A DNA stretch of 64,000 nt from CALVGQ01 sp964369385 (GCA_964369385.1 CAYJEY010000002.1:1-64000); one strand, 5' to 3'. Shown: positions 41,577-49,856, numbered from the stretch's first letter. The notes: a model not told the origin generated them from the letters alone. A program made the numbers and translations.

Positions 41577-42530
41577 TCACAACTCCCTTACTATTTCTTC
41601 GATACAGTTTTTTATTTTCATTGAATTGTGACGAATCAAATATTGATCAAAATCCAACAAGTCAAATTTACGAATTTGATAAACATGTTGTTTATCACGG
41701 ATACCAACTACTGTACTTCCTTCTTCTAAATACTTTTGTATTGAGCGCTCTGGAATGACATTATTATGGAAAACAACTGTATCAATCTTCACTCCATGCT
41801 TGATTAAAGCATCGACATGGTCTTCCATTTTATATCCATCTGTTTCTCCTGGTTGTGTCATTGCATTGCAGATATAGATTGTCTTTGCTTGACACGCATC
41901 TAATGCTTCTTTTATTTTGGGAATAATCACATTCGGTAAGATACTCGTATAGACACTTCCAATACCATAAATAATTAAATCTGCTTCCATGATAGCCTCA
42001 ATAGCAGAGGGCATCGCATTTACTTCTTGCGTATAATATACTTCTTGAATTCGGTTATCCATATTTGGAATATTTGATTCTCCCCGCACAATCGTACCAT
42101 CTGCCATTTTTGCATATAAGGTAATAACTTCAGATGATGCTGGAATAATACGTCCTTTTACATTTAATACTTTAGATAAAGTAGTAATACTCTCTAAGAA
42201 GCTTCCACTTACTTGCGTCATTGCAGTGAGTATTAAATTCCCAAGATTATGACCTAAGACATCACTCTCTTCTTTCTCTGTATCCTCAAAGCGAAACTCC
42301 ATCAGATTTGAAAGTAAACTCTCTGATTCTGCTAAGGATACAAGGACATTTCTAATATCTCCCATTGCTGGCATTTGGAAGTGACGACGTAGTCGACCTG
42401 TACTCCCACCATCATCGGCAACTGTCACAATTGTTGTGATATCGATAGATTCGATGTTTTTAATTCCGCGAAGGATTGCAGCTTGTCCATGACCACCACC
42501 AATAACCACAACTTTCTTTTTATTCTCCAT
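41577..42530 (-). CDS. yvcK: YvcK/GlmR gluconeogenesis factor
   Basis: 317 aa, CofD-like fold. It shows GGGHGQAAILRGIK (11-24), VADDGGSTGRLRR (37-49), GDIRNVLV and YGIGSVYTSILPN. The family binds UDP-GlcNAc and in Bacillus stimulates GlmS, directing carbon into cell wall precursors; it is needed on gluconeogenic substrates. The start codon overlaps the end of rapZ by 11 nt, so the two are translationally coupled. Confidence 0.96.
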   Translation of the reverse strand: MENKKKVVVIGGGHGQAAILRGIKNIESIDITTIVTVADDGGSTGRLRRHFQMPAMGDIRNVLVSLAESESLLSNLMEFRFEDTEKEESDVLGHNLGNLILTAMTQVSGSFLESITTLSKVLNVKGRIIPASSEVITLYAKMADGTIVRGESNIPNMDNRIQEVYYTQEVNAMPSAIEAIMEADLIIYGIGSVYTSILPNVIIPKIKEALDACQAKTIYICNAMTQPGETDGYKMEDHVDALIKHGVKIDTVVFHNNVIPERSIQKYLEEGSTVVGIRDKQHVYQIRKFDLLDFDQYLIRHNSMKIKNCIEEIVREL

Positions 42531-43380
42531 TTAACCCCACCTTGTCTCGATGTTCTTTAAAGCATGCATATGTTTTTTTATAATTTCTATATAAATAATT
42601 CGTGATTGATACAGAACGATGTTGTCCACCTGTACACCCAATCGCAACAGTGAAATGATTCTTCCCTTCGCGCATGTGTTGTTCAAATGAATAGTCTAAA
42701 AATGCCTCCAACTTCTCAATGAACTCCTTCGTCTTTGGACGATCCATCACATAATCATAGACACATGCATCATCTCCAGAATACGGGCGTAGTGCCACTT
42801 CCCAATAAGGATTTGGTAAAAAACGCACGTCGATCATTAAATCAGCATCCAGTGGTACCCCGTGTTTATAACCAAAAGAGATAAAGCTAATTGAGAATGT
42901 TGGAGTACTCCCTAATTTAAAATATTCATCAATCTTTTTCTTTAATTCACTTGTGCTTAAAAAAGTTGTATCAATCATCACAGTTGCATGCTCTTTATAC
43001 TGCACAAACATTGACTTCTCTACTTGAATCGCCTCTTCTAATGTATTCGTTACATTGCTAATCAATAACGGATGAGTACGACGAGTCGCCTTATATCGGC
43101 ACAATAATTCATCTACTGATGCCGTTAAAAATAAAACCCGTAAATCTACTTCCGAATTACTAAACGCTTTAATGAATTCAGGGAAATCTTTAGCTGATGT
43201 AGATAATGCAACATATTGGTAACGAATATCATTACTCACCTCAATCATATCCACCAGTTCTGACAACATTTGAACTGGAAATTGATCGATGCAATGATAT
43301 CCCATATCTTCTAATATACTCGTGGCACTCGACTTACCTGCGCCTGACATACCACTTACTAAAATGACACGTTTCTTCAT
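42520..43380 (-). CDS. rapZ: RapZ (YvcJ) nucleotide-binding RNase adapter family
   Basis: 286 aa. Walker A GMSGAGKS (10-17) and the C-terminal signature IGCTGGQHRSVSI near residue 250 define the family. In E. coli RapZ guides RNase E to the GlmZ sRNA; in Bacillus YvcJ is a nucleotide-hydrolysing protein linked to competence and to the adjacent YvcK and WhiA. The role here is probably the Firmicutes one. GAGGTGA precedes the ATG. First gene of a seven-gene operon. Confidence 0.96.
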   Translation of the reverse strand: MKKRVILVSGMSGAGKSSATSILEDMGYHCIDQFPVQMLSELVDMIEVSNDIRYQYVALSTSAKDFPEFIKAFSNSEVDLRVLFLTASVDELLCRYKATRRTHPLLISNVTNTLEEAIQVEKSMFVQYKEHATVMIDTTFLSTSELKKKIDEYFKLGSTPTFSISFISFGYKHGVPLDADLMIDVRFLPNPYWEVALRPYSGDDACVYDYVMDRPKTKEFIEKLEAFLDYSFEQHMREGKNHFTVAIGCTGGQHRSVSITNYLYRNYKKTYACFKEHRDKVGLNGE

Positions 43381-43402
43381 TTTATCACCTCATATAAAAT
43401 AT

Positions 43403-43420
43403 ACCACAGGCCCGTGTGGT
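43403..43420. repeat. inverted repeat upstream of rapZ
   Basis: ACCACA-6 nt-TGTGGT, 22-39 nt before the rapZ start codon and adjacent to a TATATT -10-like hexamer on the minus strand. It could be an operator or a leader hairpin. Confidence 0.45.
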
Positions 43421-43478
43421 TCGTAAATACATATCCCTACAACCACAACTTCACATAATTTAACTTTTCATAAAAAAA

Positions 43479-43499
43479 GCGACATGATAACCACATCGC
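43479..43499 (-). terminator. terminator of alcohol dehydrogenase gene
   Basis: Minus strand hairpin GCGATGTG / CATGTCGC (8 bp, two G-U pairs, 5-nt loop) followed by seven T residues. Confidence 0.8.
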
Positions 43500-43512
43500 C
43501 TACTTAACTTTC

Positions 43513-44691
43513 TTATTTACAGTTTTTAAATATTTGCAACATATCTTCCTGACTTAATCGTTTTGCAGCACCTTTAAATCCACCATTATTATCAGCACAC
43601 TGTTTTGCCATGAGTTCACATTGCTCATCACTTACTTCAATACCTAACTCTTTGAAGTTAGTTGGCATATTGATTTGACGATAGAAATCTTCCATCGCTT
43701 CAATACCTTTCATTGCAACTTCTTCATCACTCATTTCACCTTGCACATCCATGACATTGCGTGCAAACTTCACAAATCGATGTAGGCAATCTAAATGAAC
43801 ATATCTAGCCCAACTTCCCCAGATAGCCGCAAGCCCTGCACCATGGGCAACATCAAAGATTCCACCTACTTCATGTTCTAAATCATGAGTAGCCCAATCT
43901 CCTGCTGAGTTACCACATCCAGTTAATCCATTATGTGCTAAACTTCCAGACCACATCACCTCTGCACGTGCCTCATAATTTTGTGAGTCCTTCACTAGAA
44001 CCAGTGCATTGTTGATTGTCGTACGCATTACACTCTCTGCAACCATATCAGTGATTTCCATTGCTTCTGGAGTAAAATAACGCTCCATTGTATGCATTAT
44101 GATATCCACACAACCACAGGCTGTCTGATAGTCTGGAAGAGTCATTGTACGCATTGGGTTTAAAATTGAAAATTTAGGACGAGACATGTCATGTCCATAT
44201 GAGCGTTTTAGCCATCCTTCTTCATTCGTAATTACACTACCACTACTCATCTCACTTCCTGCTGCTGCTATTGTAAGTAATGTTCCAATTGGTAAAGTTC
44301 CACTTGCCTGTTCTTTTTTACCTACAAATAAATCCCAGACATCTCCTTCTGTCTTTACCCCCCAACCAATTGCTTTTGCTGAATCAATTACACTTCCACC
44401 GCCTACTGCTAAAATGAAGTCAACATTCTCTTTTTTACACAATTCAATTCCTTCATACACTAATGATAATCTTGGATTAGCTACAACTCCTCCAAGACTT
44501 ACATGTGCAATAGCCGCCGAATCAAGTGCACATTTAACTTCATCAAGTAATCCACTTTTGATCGCGCTTTGCCCACCAAAATGAATCAAAACTTTTGTTG
44601 CATTAAATTCTTTTAATAAACTCGGTAATTGTTTTTCACTGTCTTTTCCAAAAACAACTTTAGTCGGTGTATAGTACACAAAATCTTTCAT
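43513..44691 (-). CDS. iron-containing alcohol dehydrogenase (YqhD/BdhA type)
   Basis: 392 aa, cytosolic NAD(P)H-dependent reductase of aldehydes to alcohols, common in fermenting Firmicutes. The cofactor loop GGGSVIDSAKA is at 97-107. Four metal ligands fit those of E. coli YqhD with a constant offset of two: Asp196, His200 (in CGCVDIIMHTMERY), His269 and His283 (in VAHGAGL). A GAGGA ribosome binding site precedes the ATG. It stands alone between its own promoter and terminator. Substrate preference cannot be read from sequence; butanol or short-chain aldehyde reduction is plausible. Confidence 0.93.
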   Translation of the reverse strand: MKDFVYYTPTKVVFGKDSEKQLPSLLKEFNATKVLIHFGGQSAIKSGLLDEVKCALDSAAIAHVSLGGVVANPRLSLVYEGIELCKKENVDFILAVGGGSVIDSAKAIGWGVKTEGDVWDLFVGKKEQASGTLPIGTLLTIAAAGSEMSSGSVITNEEGWLKRSYGHDMSRPKFSILNPMRTMTLPDYQTACGCVDIIMHTMERYFTPEAMEITDMVAESVMRTTINNALVLVKDSQNYEARAEVMWSGSLAHNGLTGCGNSAGDWATHDLEHEVGGIFDVAHGAGLAAIWGSWARYVHLDCLHRFVKFARNVMDVQGEMSDEEVAMKGIEAMEDFYRQINMPTNFKELGIEVSDEQCELMAKQCADNNGGFKGAAKRLSQEDMLQIFKNCK

Positions 44692-44716
44692 TTTAAGTCC
44701 TCACTCTCTATCTTCT

Positions 44717-44745
44717 ATTCTAAATCTTTATATTGTTTTATACAA
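44717..44745 (-). promoter_or_regulatory. candidate promoter of alcohol dehydrogenase gene
   Basis: Minus strand TTGTAT (44740-44745), 17-nt spacer, TAGAAT (44717-44722), 25 nt before the ATG. Confidence 0.5.
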
Positions 44746-44971
44746 GTATTGCATCAAAGAAGATATAACTATATTTATACTATTGATAGAATTTAACCCA
44801 TCTCAATCAAATACCCTTATACAAACTATTGTGAGTATGTCCAACATAGGTGTATCTCATAAAATTATTACTACGCTAGTTTGAGTTTCTTTTTAAGTGT
44901 TGCTATAATTTACATAATAATTGCTATAATCGTTTGCTTTTGCACAAAATTTCTTTGTTTTTAAAACTTTT
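44746..44971. other. intergenic, nothing recognised
   Basis: AT-rich spacer between the dehydrogenase promoter and the decayed sigma factor gene. Apart from one isolated GGTTAA on the minus strand (44793-44798), not part of a repeat, I see no gene or structured element. Confidence 0.5.
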
Positions 44972-45000
44972 TGTAAGATTTCCACTCTTTAGATGTCTTA
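44972..45000 (+). promoter_or_regulatory. candidate ECF-type (autoregulatory) promoter
   Basis: TGTAAG (44972-44977) and GTCTTA (44995-45000), with 17 nt between them, directly upstream of the decayed ECF sigma gene. They resemble the TGTAAC/CGTC boxes of self-activating Firmicutes ECF operons rather than a sigma-A promoter. By similarity only. Confidence 0.4.
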
Positions 45001-45024
45001 TAAGTGAAAGGAGGTAACTGTGAA

Positions 45025-45544
45025 ATGGAGTTTGAACAACTATATAATACTTACTTTAACGATGTATATAGATACATCAGAAAACTCTCCAACAATGAAC
45101 ACATTGCTGAAGAAATCACTAGTGAAACTTTTTTAAAGCTATGAATTCTCTTGAAAACTTTAGAAACGAATGTGATTTTCGGGTGTGGTTATGTCAAATT
45201 GCTAAAACAGTTACTACTCCTACCTTAAGCGTCAAAAAAAGTATGCCACTCTTGATAATATTGATCTTATAAATATAGTTGATCCCGATTCATCTATTGA
45301 TGAATCATTCATTCAACAAGCGCAAGTAATTAAAGTACAAAAGGTACTACACGCTCTTCCCGAAACTTACAAGGAAGTATTTATGTGGTGAGTGTTTGCA
45401 GACTTGAGCTATAAACAAATTGCAGTGATATTTGGAAAAACTAATAACTGGGCCTGTGTTACTTATCACAGAGCAAAAATAATGATAAAGACCAGATTGG
45501 AATATCGTCATTCTTGGTGGGGAATATCATGGCCAACACCATAG
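45025..45544 (+). pseudogene. decayed ECF sigma-70 factor gene
   Basis: A GGAGGT ribosome binding site precedes ATG 45025 and the first 39 codons (MEFEQLYNTYFNDVYRYIRK...) read as sigma-70 region 2. Translation stops at TGA 45142-45144 after a one-base deletion near 45138-45141. The next frame continues MNSLENFRNECDFRVWLCQIAK. A second one-base deletion near 45204-45208 (A-run) shifts to SYYSYLKRQKKYATL and on to LPETYKEVFMW. There TGA 45389-45391 stands where relatives have Arg (CGA to TGA). The rest reads FADLSYKQIAVIFGKTNNWACVTYHRAK, region 4 helix-turn-helix, to TAG 45542-45544. With the three lesions repaired it is a normal-length (about 170 aa) ECF factor. No anti-sigma gene follows. 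Confidence 0.88.
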
Positions 45545-45608
45545 CTTAACAGGGCCAATCGCATCACTTAATAATTTCACAGGACAATTTTTATTTATTG
45601 ATTAACGC

Positions 45609-45641
45609 AAAAACAGTTCGCATTATCTACGAACTGTTTTT
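45609..45641. terminator. bidirectional terminator between sigma remnant and third surface protein gene
   Basis: Perfect 12-bp stem AAAAACAGTTCG / CGAACTGTTTTT with a 9-nt loop and T runs on both strands. It lies 15 nt beyond the stop codon of the 1110-aa protein gene. Confidence 0.92.
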
Positions 45642-45656
45642 TATTAATCTAATTTT

Positions 45657-48600
45657 TTATAATGCTTGTTGAAGTTCATCATCTTCCAGTTGTTCTTGTG
45701 TTGAGTTACTAAACCCAACAAACAAGAATACTGCAAGTACTGCTAATAACCCAAAATACATGCTGTATTCATCAAATATTTGCATTGGTAAACTGATGTT
45801 CTGTGTAAAGATAAAGAACAACACAGTGATTACAGTAAGAATAATGATACTTAAACGATATCCGATTTTTCTCTTTTGTCGATTACGACGAGCTTTTTCA
45901 GTTCTAATCATTTCATTATCTACATCATCCACTTCTTCTTTTTCTTCACGATGTTTCATCAACATCAGTATCATCATACATGCAACAATGATCGTCATTA
46001 CTAAATCGAATAGACTCCATGAATTACCCATTTTAATAAATGGCGTTGCTGATAATGGAATACCATTTTCAACAATGATTTCTGCAACATATGTATCTTT
46101 TCCAATTTGAACAGTAATTTCATGTGTTCCATCCGGTAATGTCGAAATGAATTCTTCATTAAGTTCTAGCTCACCGTCTTCATTAACATGATAATCATCA
46201 GGCGTTACTTCATTGCCACCAACTTCTACTTTTCCTATATCATCATTAGGTAATGTTGGGACAATCACATTAGATTGTGAAGTTGTTGTTTGAGCTTCGT
46301 CTTGTGATGTCGTTTGCTCTACACTAGATGTAGTTGTTTCTACTACTTCACTTGATGTTGTTGTCGTTACACTAGTACTTTGACTACGCGTTGTTTGTGT
46401 AGTTGAAACCACATTACTTGATGTTACACTTTCAGTTGTTGTTGGATTACTAACGATAGGTGTCGTTGGATTTTGCTTCCACTGTGCTGTAAGCACTGTA
46501 TTGTTATCTTTATCTAAAGATTCCACATATCCTAAAAATGTATGATTCTCTTTTGTAGGATCTGTAATGATTAAATCTTTATCTACAGTAACACTTCCAG
46601 TATAACTTCCGTTTACTCCTCCATTATTATCAATAATAATAGTCGAGCCATCTTTTATTCCTGTATTTGTTTTTGATTTTGTAGCATCACTTCCAACAAC
46701 ATCTTCATTGAATGTAATATCCCATGTGTATACTGGATATAATTCAGTTGGTTTTGTTACTTTCGATGGTTCATCTTCAGCAGTGTCAGTATCATCAAAG
46801 ATAAACTCATTTCCATCTTGATCTACCCATTTATCAGGAGTTCCGCGATCTGGATCAGTTGGTTTTGTGACAGTTCCTCCATCAACTACTACACGTTCTT
46901 CTTCACCTTCTTCAATTTTACCATCTCCATCTGAATCAAATTTCACTTCATGAATTGGTGTTAAAATTAAATTACGGTTTACTTCAGTTACACCAAAGAT
47001 AAACTCGTTTCCAAATTGATCTTTCCATTTTACCTCACCGATGTTTGGTTCTTTTTCTATATTCACTACATCGCCTCTTGTAACAACAATTTCATCAATA
47101 TTTTGATTATTGTTATCTACGTCAATGTAGACTTCATCAATATACCCGTCACCATCGAAATCAAAGTTAACTGTTACATCTGCATTTGTCTCATCTTCAA
47201 CTATTGGATACATGTAAATTACACGTTCACTGTAATCATTACCAACAAGTTCACCAGACACTATTGTACCATTTTCACCAAATTGCCATGTCATATCTAA
47301 ATTCGTCCACCCTACACTTGGCGTCCATCCCGAAAATAATTCTCCACTTTCAAGTGTTAGATCAGCGCCATTGATAAGCTCACCTAACGGTACACCATCA
47401 ACATCTAATGTGTCTTTAGTTAAAGTAGATCCTTCTTTAACTGCGAATTCTCTTAAATCGTTATCATTATTGTCTCGAAAGATTACAGTCCATCCAATTT
47501 CTGCTTTAGGATACAAAAGAATTACTTCTTGACCTCCTTCCATTCCATAGGCTGGTAAAAAAGTAGTATAGGACTTATTTACTACCGTTGCAGTATTATC
47601 TGGTCCAAAATTCCATTTTTCTCCTGTACCATTTGGACCTGTATACCATCCTTCGAAATTAACATAACCATCCAAACCTTCACCATAGATGATACTTCCA
47701 ATTGGCGCGCCAAGACTATTAGGGGAATTTACTGTTATTGTGCTTTCTAGCTGTACATATGCTTCAGCAGCCATCTCACTATATACGTCATATATATCCT
47801 CAGGTACAGTATTATCTCCCATAAAATAAACAGGAATTTCTCCAGTAATTGGGCAAAGCCTTAAATCTGAATATACTAATGTTTCTGGTCCTAATTGTAC
47901 CATTTTTCTGCTTAGAATTTGTTCCTCAAAAACAAAACGGTCACTTGTTCCACATATATTCCATCCTGTCGGTTGAGGATCCATAAATTGTATAACCGTA
48001 TTTCTAAAAACACCTTGATTAATCATTTCACCATCTGGCACCATTACTTTCAAGTCAACAGATTCGTCATACTCATTATTTTCATCAGCATCAAACCATA
48101 CCGTATGACGAGGCGAAATTAATAACATTCCAAAATTATCACTCCATGTGCTTTGCTCTGTAATGGATTTATTTACAGCTGTCCCATCAATATCTGCAGT
48201 CGATAAATCTTCAAATTTAAACTCTATGAATGTTTCAGTGTAATTGTCTTCGTAGTACCATATTGCATCTACTATTGGAGAACTAGAAGAATCTATCGTC
48301 GTATTTTCTTCAACATGTATCGTTATTTCACCCGGGTCTACTTCATTGTTACCATTAACATCAAAAACAACAGGAATAGTTGTAGGTGGGGCCATTCTAT
48401 TATTTACGTAATTATTTATTGAGCTATCCACTACTTCGATAATTAGTTCGGGAGTTACTACACCTTGAGCTAGTGTATATTTTTCAGTATCTAATGAAGT
48501 AGTATAAGTGTAAGTTGCTACTTCGTTTGTATTTTCAAAAGTATCTTCTGTTTTTGCAGTCCATACAACATCAACCAGCTCAGTTGATCCATTTTCTAGA

Positions 48601-48989
48601 ATGATTTCTAGCTGAGGAAAATTAATACTAGTTACTTCTTCATCCAACTCAAATATTATTGGAGAAACCTCAAGAATTTGAGAAACAACCTCTATTTTTG
48701 CATCTTCTAATGCTTGCGTAGTTGTTGCTTCTTCTTGCGAACTAAAAGATACTTCCGTTGTTGAGGTAGTACTTTCTTGAGTTTCTGACTCACTTGTAAG
48801 TTGTGAAGTTAGTTGTTCATTAGATTCAGATGAACTCGATGTTGTAGATTCATTGCTTTGCTCCGTAGTTGTTACTTCACTTGTTTGCGTTGTTTCTGTA
48901 TTTGCACTAGCACTCAGAAGTTGTGATGGTAATAATTGCACCATCAATCCAAGAGTCAGTAAGCATGTTAGAAGTTTTCTTTTGTTCAT
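45657..48989 (-). CDS. surface protein (1110 aa) with EF-hand-like loops and triple-membrane-segment C-terminus
   Basis: Signal peptide 1-29 (cut after ASA), Ser/Thr-rich segment 30-95, then a beta domain (100-190). Units that each start with a strand plus a Ca-binding-type acidic loop follow: FDVNGNNEVDPGE near 208, FDADENNEYDES near 298, FDFDGDGYIDE near 610 and FDSDGDGKIEEGEE near 683. They run on into B-repeat-like sequence with G-W or K-W-x-D signatures. A Ser/Thr linker (about 840-905) leads to an X2-like domain (VTPDDYHVNEDGELELN, STLPDGTHEI) and then three hydrophobic helices in the last 130 residues with basic and acidic loops. The last 200 residues match those of the 3165-aa protein. 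No sorting signal. The ATG has a GAGGG ribosome binding site. Target unknown. Confidence 0.9.
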   Translation of the reverse strand: MNKRKLLTCLLTLGLMVQLLPSQLLSASANTETTQTSEVTTTEQSNESTTSSSSESNEQLTSQLTSESETQESTTSTTEVSFSSQEEATTTQALEDAKIEVVSQILEVSPIIFELDEEVTSINFPQLEIILENGSTELVDVVWTAKTEDTFENTNEVATYTYTTSLDTEKYTLAQGVVTPELIIEVVDSSINNYVNNRMAPPTTIPVVFDVNGNNEVDPGEITIHVEENTTIDSSSSPIVDAIWYYEDNYTETFIEFKFEDLSTADIDGTAVNKSITEQSTWSDNFGMLLISPRHTVWFDADENNEYDESVDLKVMVPDGEMINQGVFRNTVIQFMDPQPTGWNICGTSDRFVFEEQILSRKMVQLGPETLVYSDLRLCPITGEIPVYFMGDNTVPEDIYDVYSEMAAEAYVQLESTITVNSPNSLGAPIGSIIYGEGLDGYVNFEGWYTGPNGTGEKWNFGPDNTATVVNKSYTTFLPAYGMEGGQEVILLYPKAEIGWTVIFRDNNDNDLREFAVKEGSTLTKDTLDVDGVPLGELINGADLTLESGELFSGWTPSVGWTNLDMTWQFGENGTIVSGELVGNDYSERVIYMYPIVEDETNADVTVNFDFDGDGYIDEVYIDVDNNNQNIDEIVVTRGDVVNIEKEPNIGEVKWKDQFGNEFIFGVTEVNRNLILTPIHEVKFDSDGDGKIEEGEEERVVVDGGTVTKPTDPDRGTPDKWVDQDGNEFIFDDTDTAEDEPSKVTKPTELYPVYTWDITFNEDVVGSDATKSKTNTGIKDGSTIIIDNNGGVNGSYTGSVTVDKDLIITDPTKENHTFLGYVESLDKDNNTVLTAQWKQNPTTPIVSNPTTTESVTSSNVVSTTQTTRSQSTSVTTTTSSEVVETTTSSVEQTTSQDEAQTTTSQSNVIVPTLPNDDIGKVEVGGNEVTPDDYHVNEDGELELNEEFISTLPDGTHEITVQIGKDTYVAEIIVENGIPLSATPFIKMGNSWSLFDLVMTIIVACMMILMLMKHREEKEEVDDVDNEMIRTEKARRNRQKRKIGYRLSIIILTVITVLFFIFTQNISLPMQIFDEYSMYFGLLAVLAVFLFVGFSNSTQEQLEDDELQQAL

Positions 48990-49019
48990 AGATGTCCCTC
49001 ATTTCTAAACTTTTATACC

Positions 49020-49055
49020 GCACTCACCAGTTACACTAAGGTTACTGATGAGTGC
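49020..49055 (-). promoter_or_regulatory. 5' leader hairpin of third surface protein mRNA
   Basis: Inverted repeat of 12 bp with one G-U pair (GCACTCATCAGT / ACTGGTGAGTGC, 12-nt loop) between the promoter and the ribosome binding site. No T run follows, so it is not a classical terminator; it may stabilise the mRNA or bind a regulator. Confidence 0.6.
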
Positions 49056-49076
49056 ATCTTTGACTAATCCTCAAAT

Positions 49077-49105
49077 AATATACATTCACAGTTAAAATAT
49101 GTCAA
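49077..49105 (-). promoter_or_regulatory. promoter of third surface protein gene
   Basis: Minus strand TTGACA (49100-49105), 17-nt spacer, TATATT (49077-49082), 88 nt upstream of the ATG. Confidence 0.8.
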
Positions 49106-49109
49106 GTGT

Positions 49110-49140
49110 TTAACCAAAAATAATTAACCGAGATTTAACC
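49110..49140 (-). promoter_or_regulatory. three GGTTAA direct repeats upstream of third surface protein promoter
   Basis: Minus strand GGTTAA at 49135-49140, 49124-49129 and 49110-49115, with 5 and 8 nt between them; the last is 4 nt from the -35. The promoter-proximal pair has the same spacing as the repeats at 37487-37506. Confidence 0.65.
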
Positions 49141-49357
49141 ATTTGAAATATTTTACTAAAAGATAGCTATTGAACACCAAAATCTCCTTAATTCAAAGGG
49201 TCTATGTCAATTTGAAAATTCACGAGCTAAATTCTTAATCTATTGTTTAACAATAACTTAGATTTTTATCAACTCCTAAGAATAATTGAATTCAGAACCA
49301 AAACACCTATAAAATAAAAGCCATTTTAACTCGACTGCCGTCCCTTATTGTACAAAA
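49141..49357. other. intergenic, nothing recognised
   Basis: AT-rich spacer between the repeats upstream of the surface protein gene and the osmC terminator. No open frame with a ribosome binding site and no clear structured RNA was seen. Confidence 0.5.
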
Positions 49358-49401
49358 AAAAGATATCAACTACCTATAAAACTTGGTAGTTGATATCTTT
49401 T
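49358..49401 (-). terminator. terminator of uvrA-to-osmC operon
   Basis: Perfect 17-bp stem (49358-49374 and 49385-49401, 10-nt loop) followed on the minus strand by TTTT-rich sequence. The longest clean hairpin in the window. Confidence 0.93.
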
Positions 49402-49464
49402 GCTTTTGAAATTTGAATTTGTAGCTATTTTGATTGTATCAATATATTGAACTCTTTGAGTAGA

Positions 49465-49854
49465 CTATTCTGAGGTAATGACTACATCATAAGTAATTGT
49501 TGCAACTTTAGAAACAGTTTCATATATTGAACAATATTTACATGCTAACTCAAATGATTTAAGAACCGCTTCATTTCTTCCATTAGATGCAATTTCGACT
49601 TTAAGATGAACCCTCTCAAGTGTCGTAGGAATCTCAGTACGTTTTTCTCCCGACACTGTGATGTCACAAGAAGTCACATCGATTCGCTTCTTAACTAAAA
49701 CATCAATGAAAGTTGCATACAGACAACCAGCTAGTGCTCCCATCAACAAATCGTAAGGTCTTGCCTCTGTTGCTTCTTTACCAATTTTGACAACAGTATC
49801 ATCAAGATGGAGTTCACCATGAAAACCGTTTTTAAAGGATACTTTACGCTCCAT
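49465..49854 (-). CDS. OsmC/Ohr-family protein
   Basis: 129 aa, OsmC-like thiol peroxidase fold. The two conserved cysteines are visible: Cys44 in GALAGCLYATF, and Cys105 or Cys108 in CKYCSIYETVSK. Members reduce organic or lipid hydroperoxides, and the neighbouring thioredoxin reductase gene (2 nt apart) supports a redox role. Last gene of the uvrA operon. The YhfA/OsmC-like branch is more likely than Ohr, but this is not certain. Confidence 0.85.
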   Translation of the reverse strand: MERKVSFKNGFHGELHLDDTVVKIGKEATEARPYDLLMGALAGCLYATFIDVLVKKRIDVTSCDITVSGEKRTEIPTTLERVHLKVEIASNGRNEAVLKSFELACKYCSIYETVSKVATITYDVVITSE

Positions 49855-49856
49855 GC

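Noticed and set aside
44793..44798. GGTTAA upstream of the alcohol dehydrogenase gene as a third member of the shared promoter motif
   Set aside because: It is single, with no second repeat at the right spacing and no -35 box next to it.
45389..45391. TGA read as Trp (alternative genetic code) or recoding in the sigma factor gene
   Set aside because: Relatives have Arg at this site, two frameshifts are also present, and other genes in the window use TGG for Trp and end in TGA.
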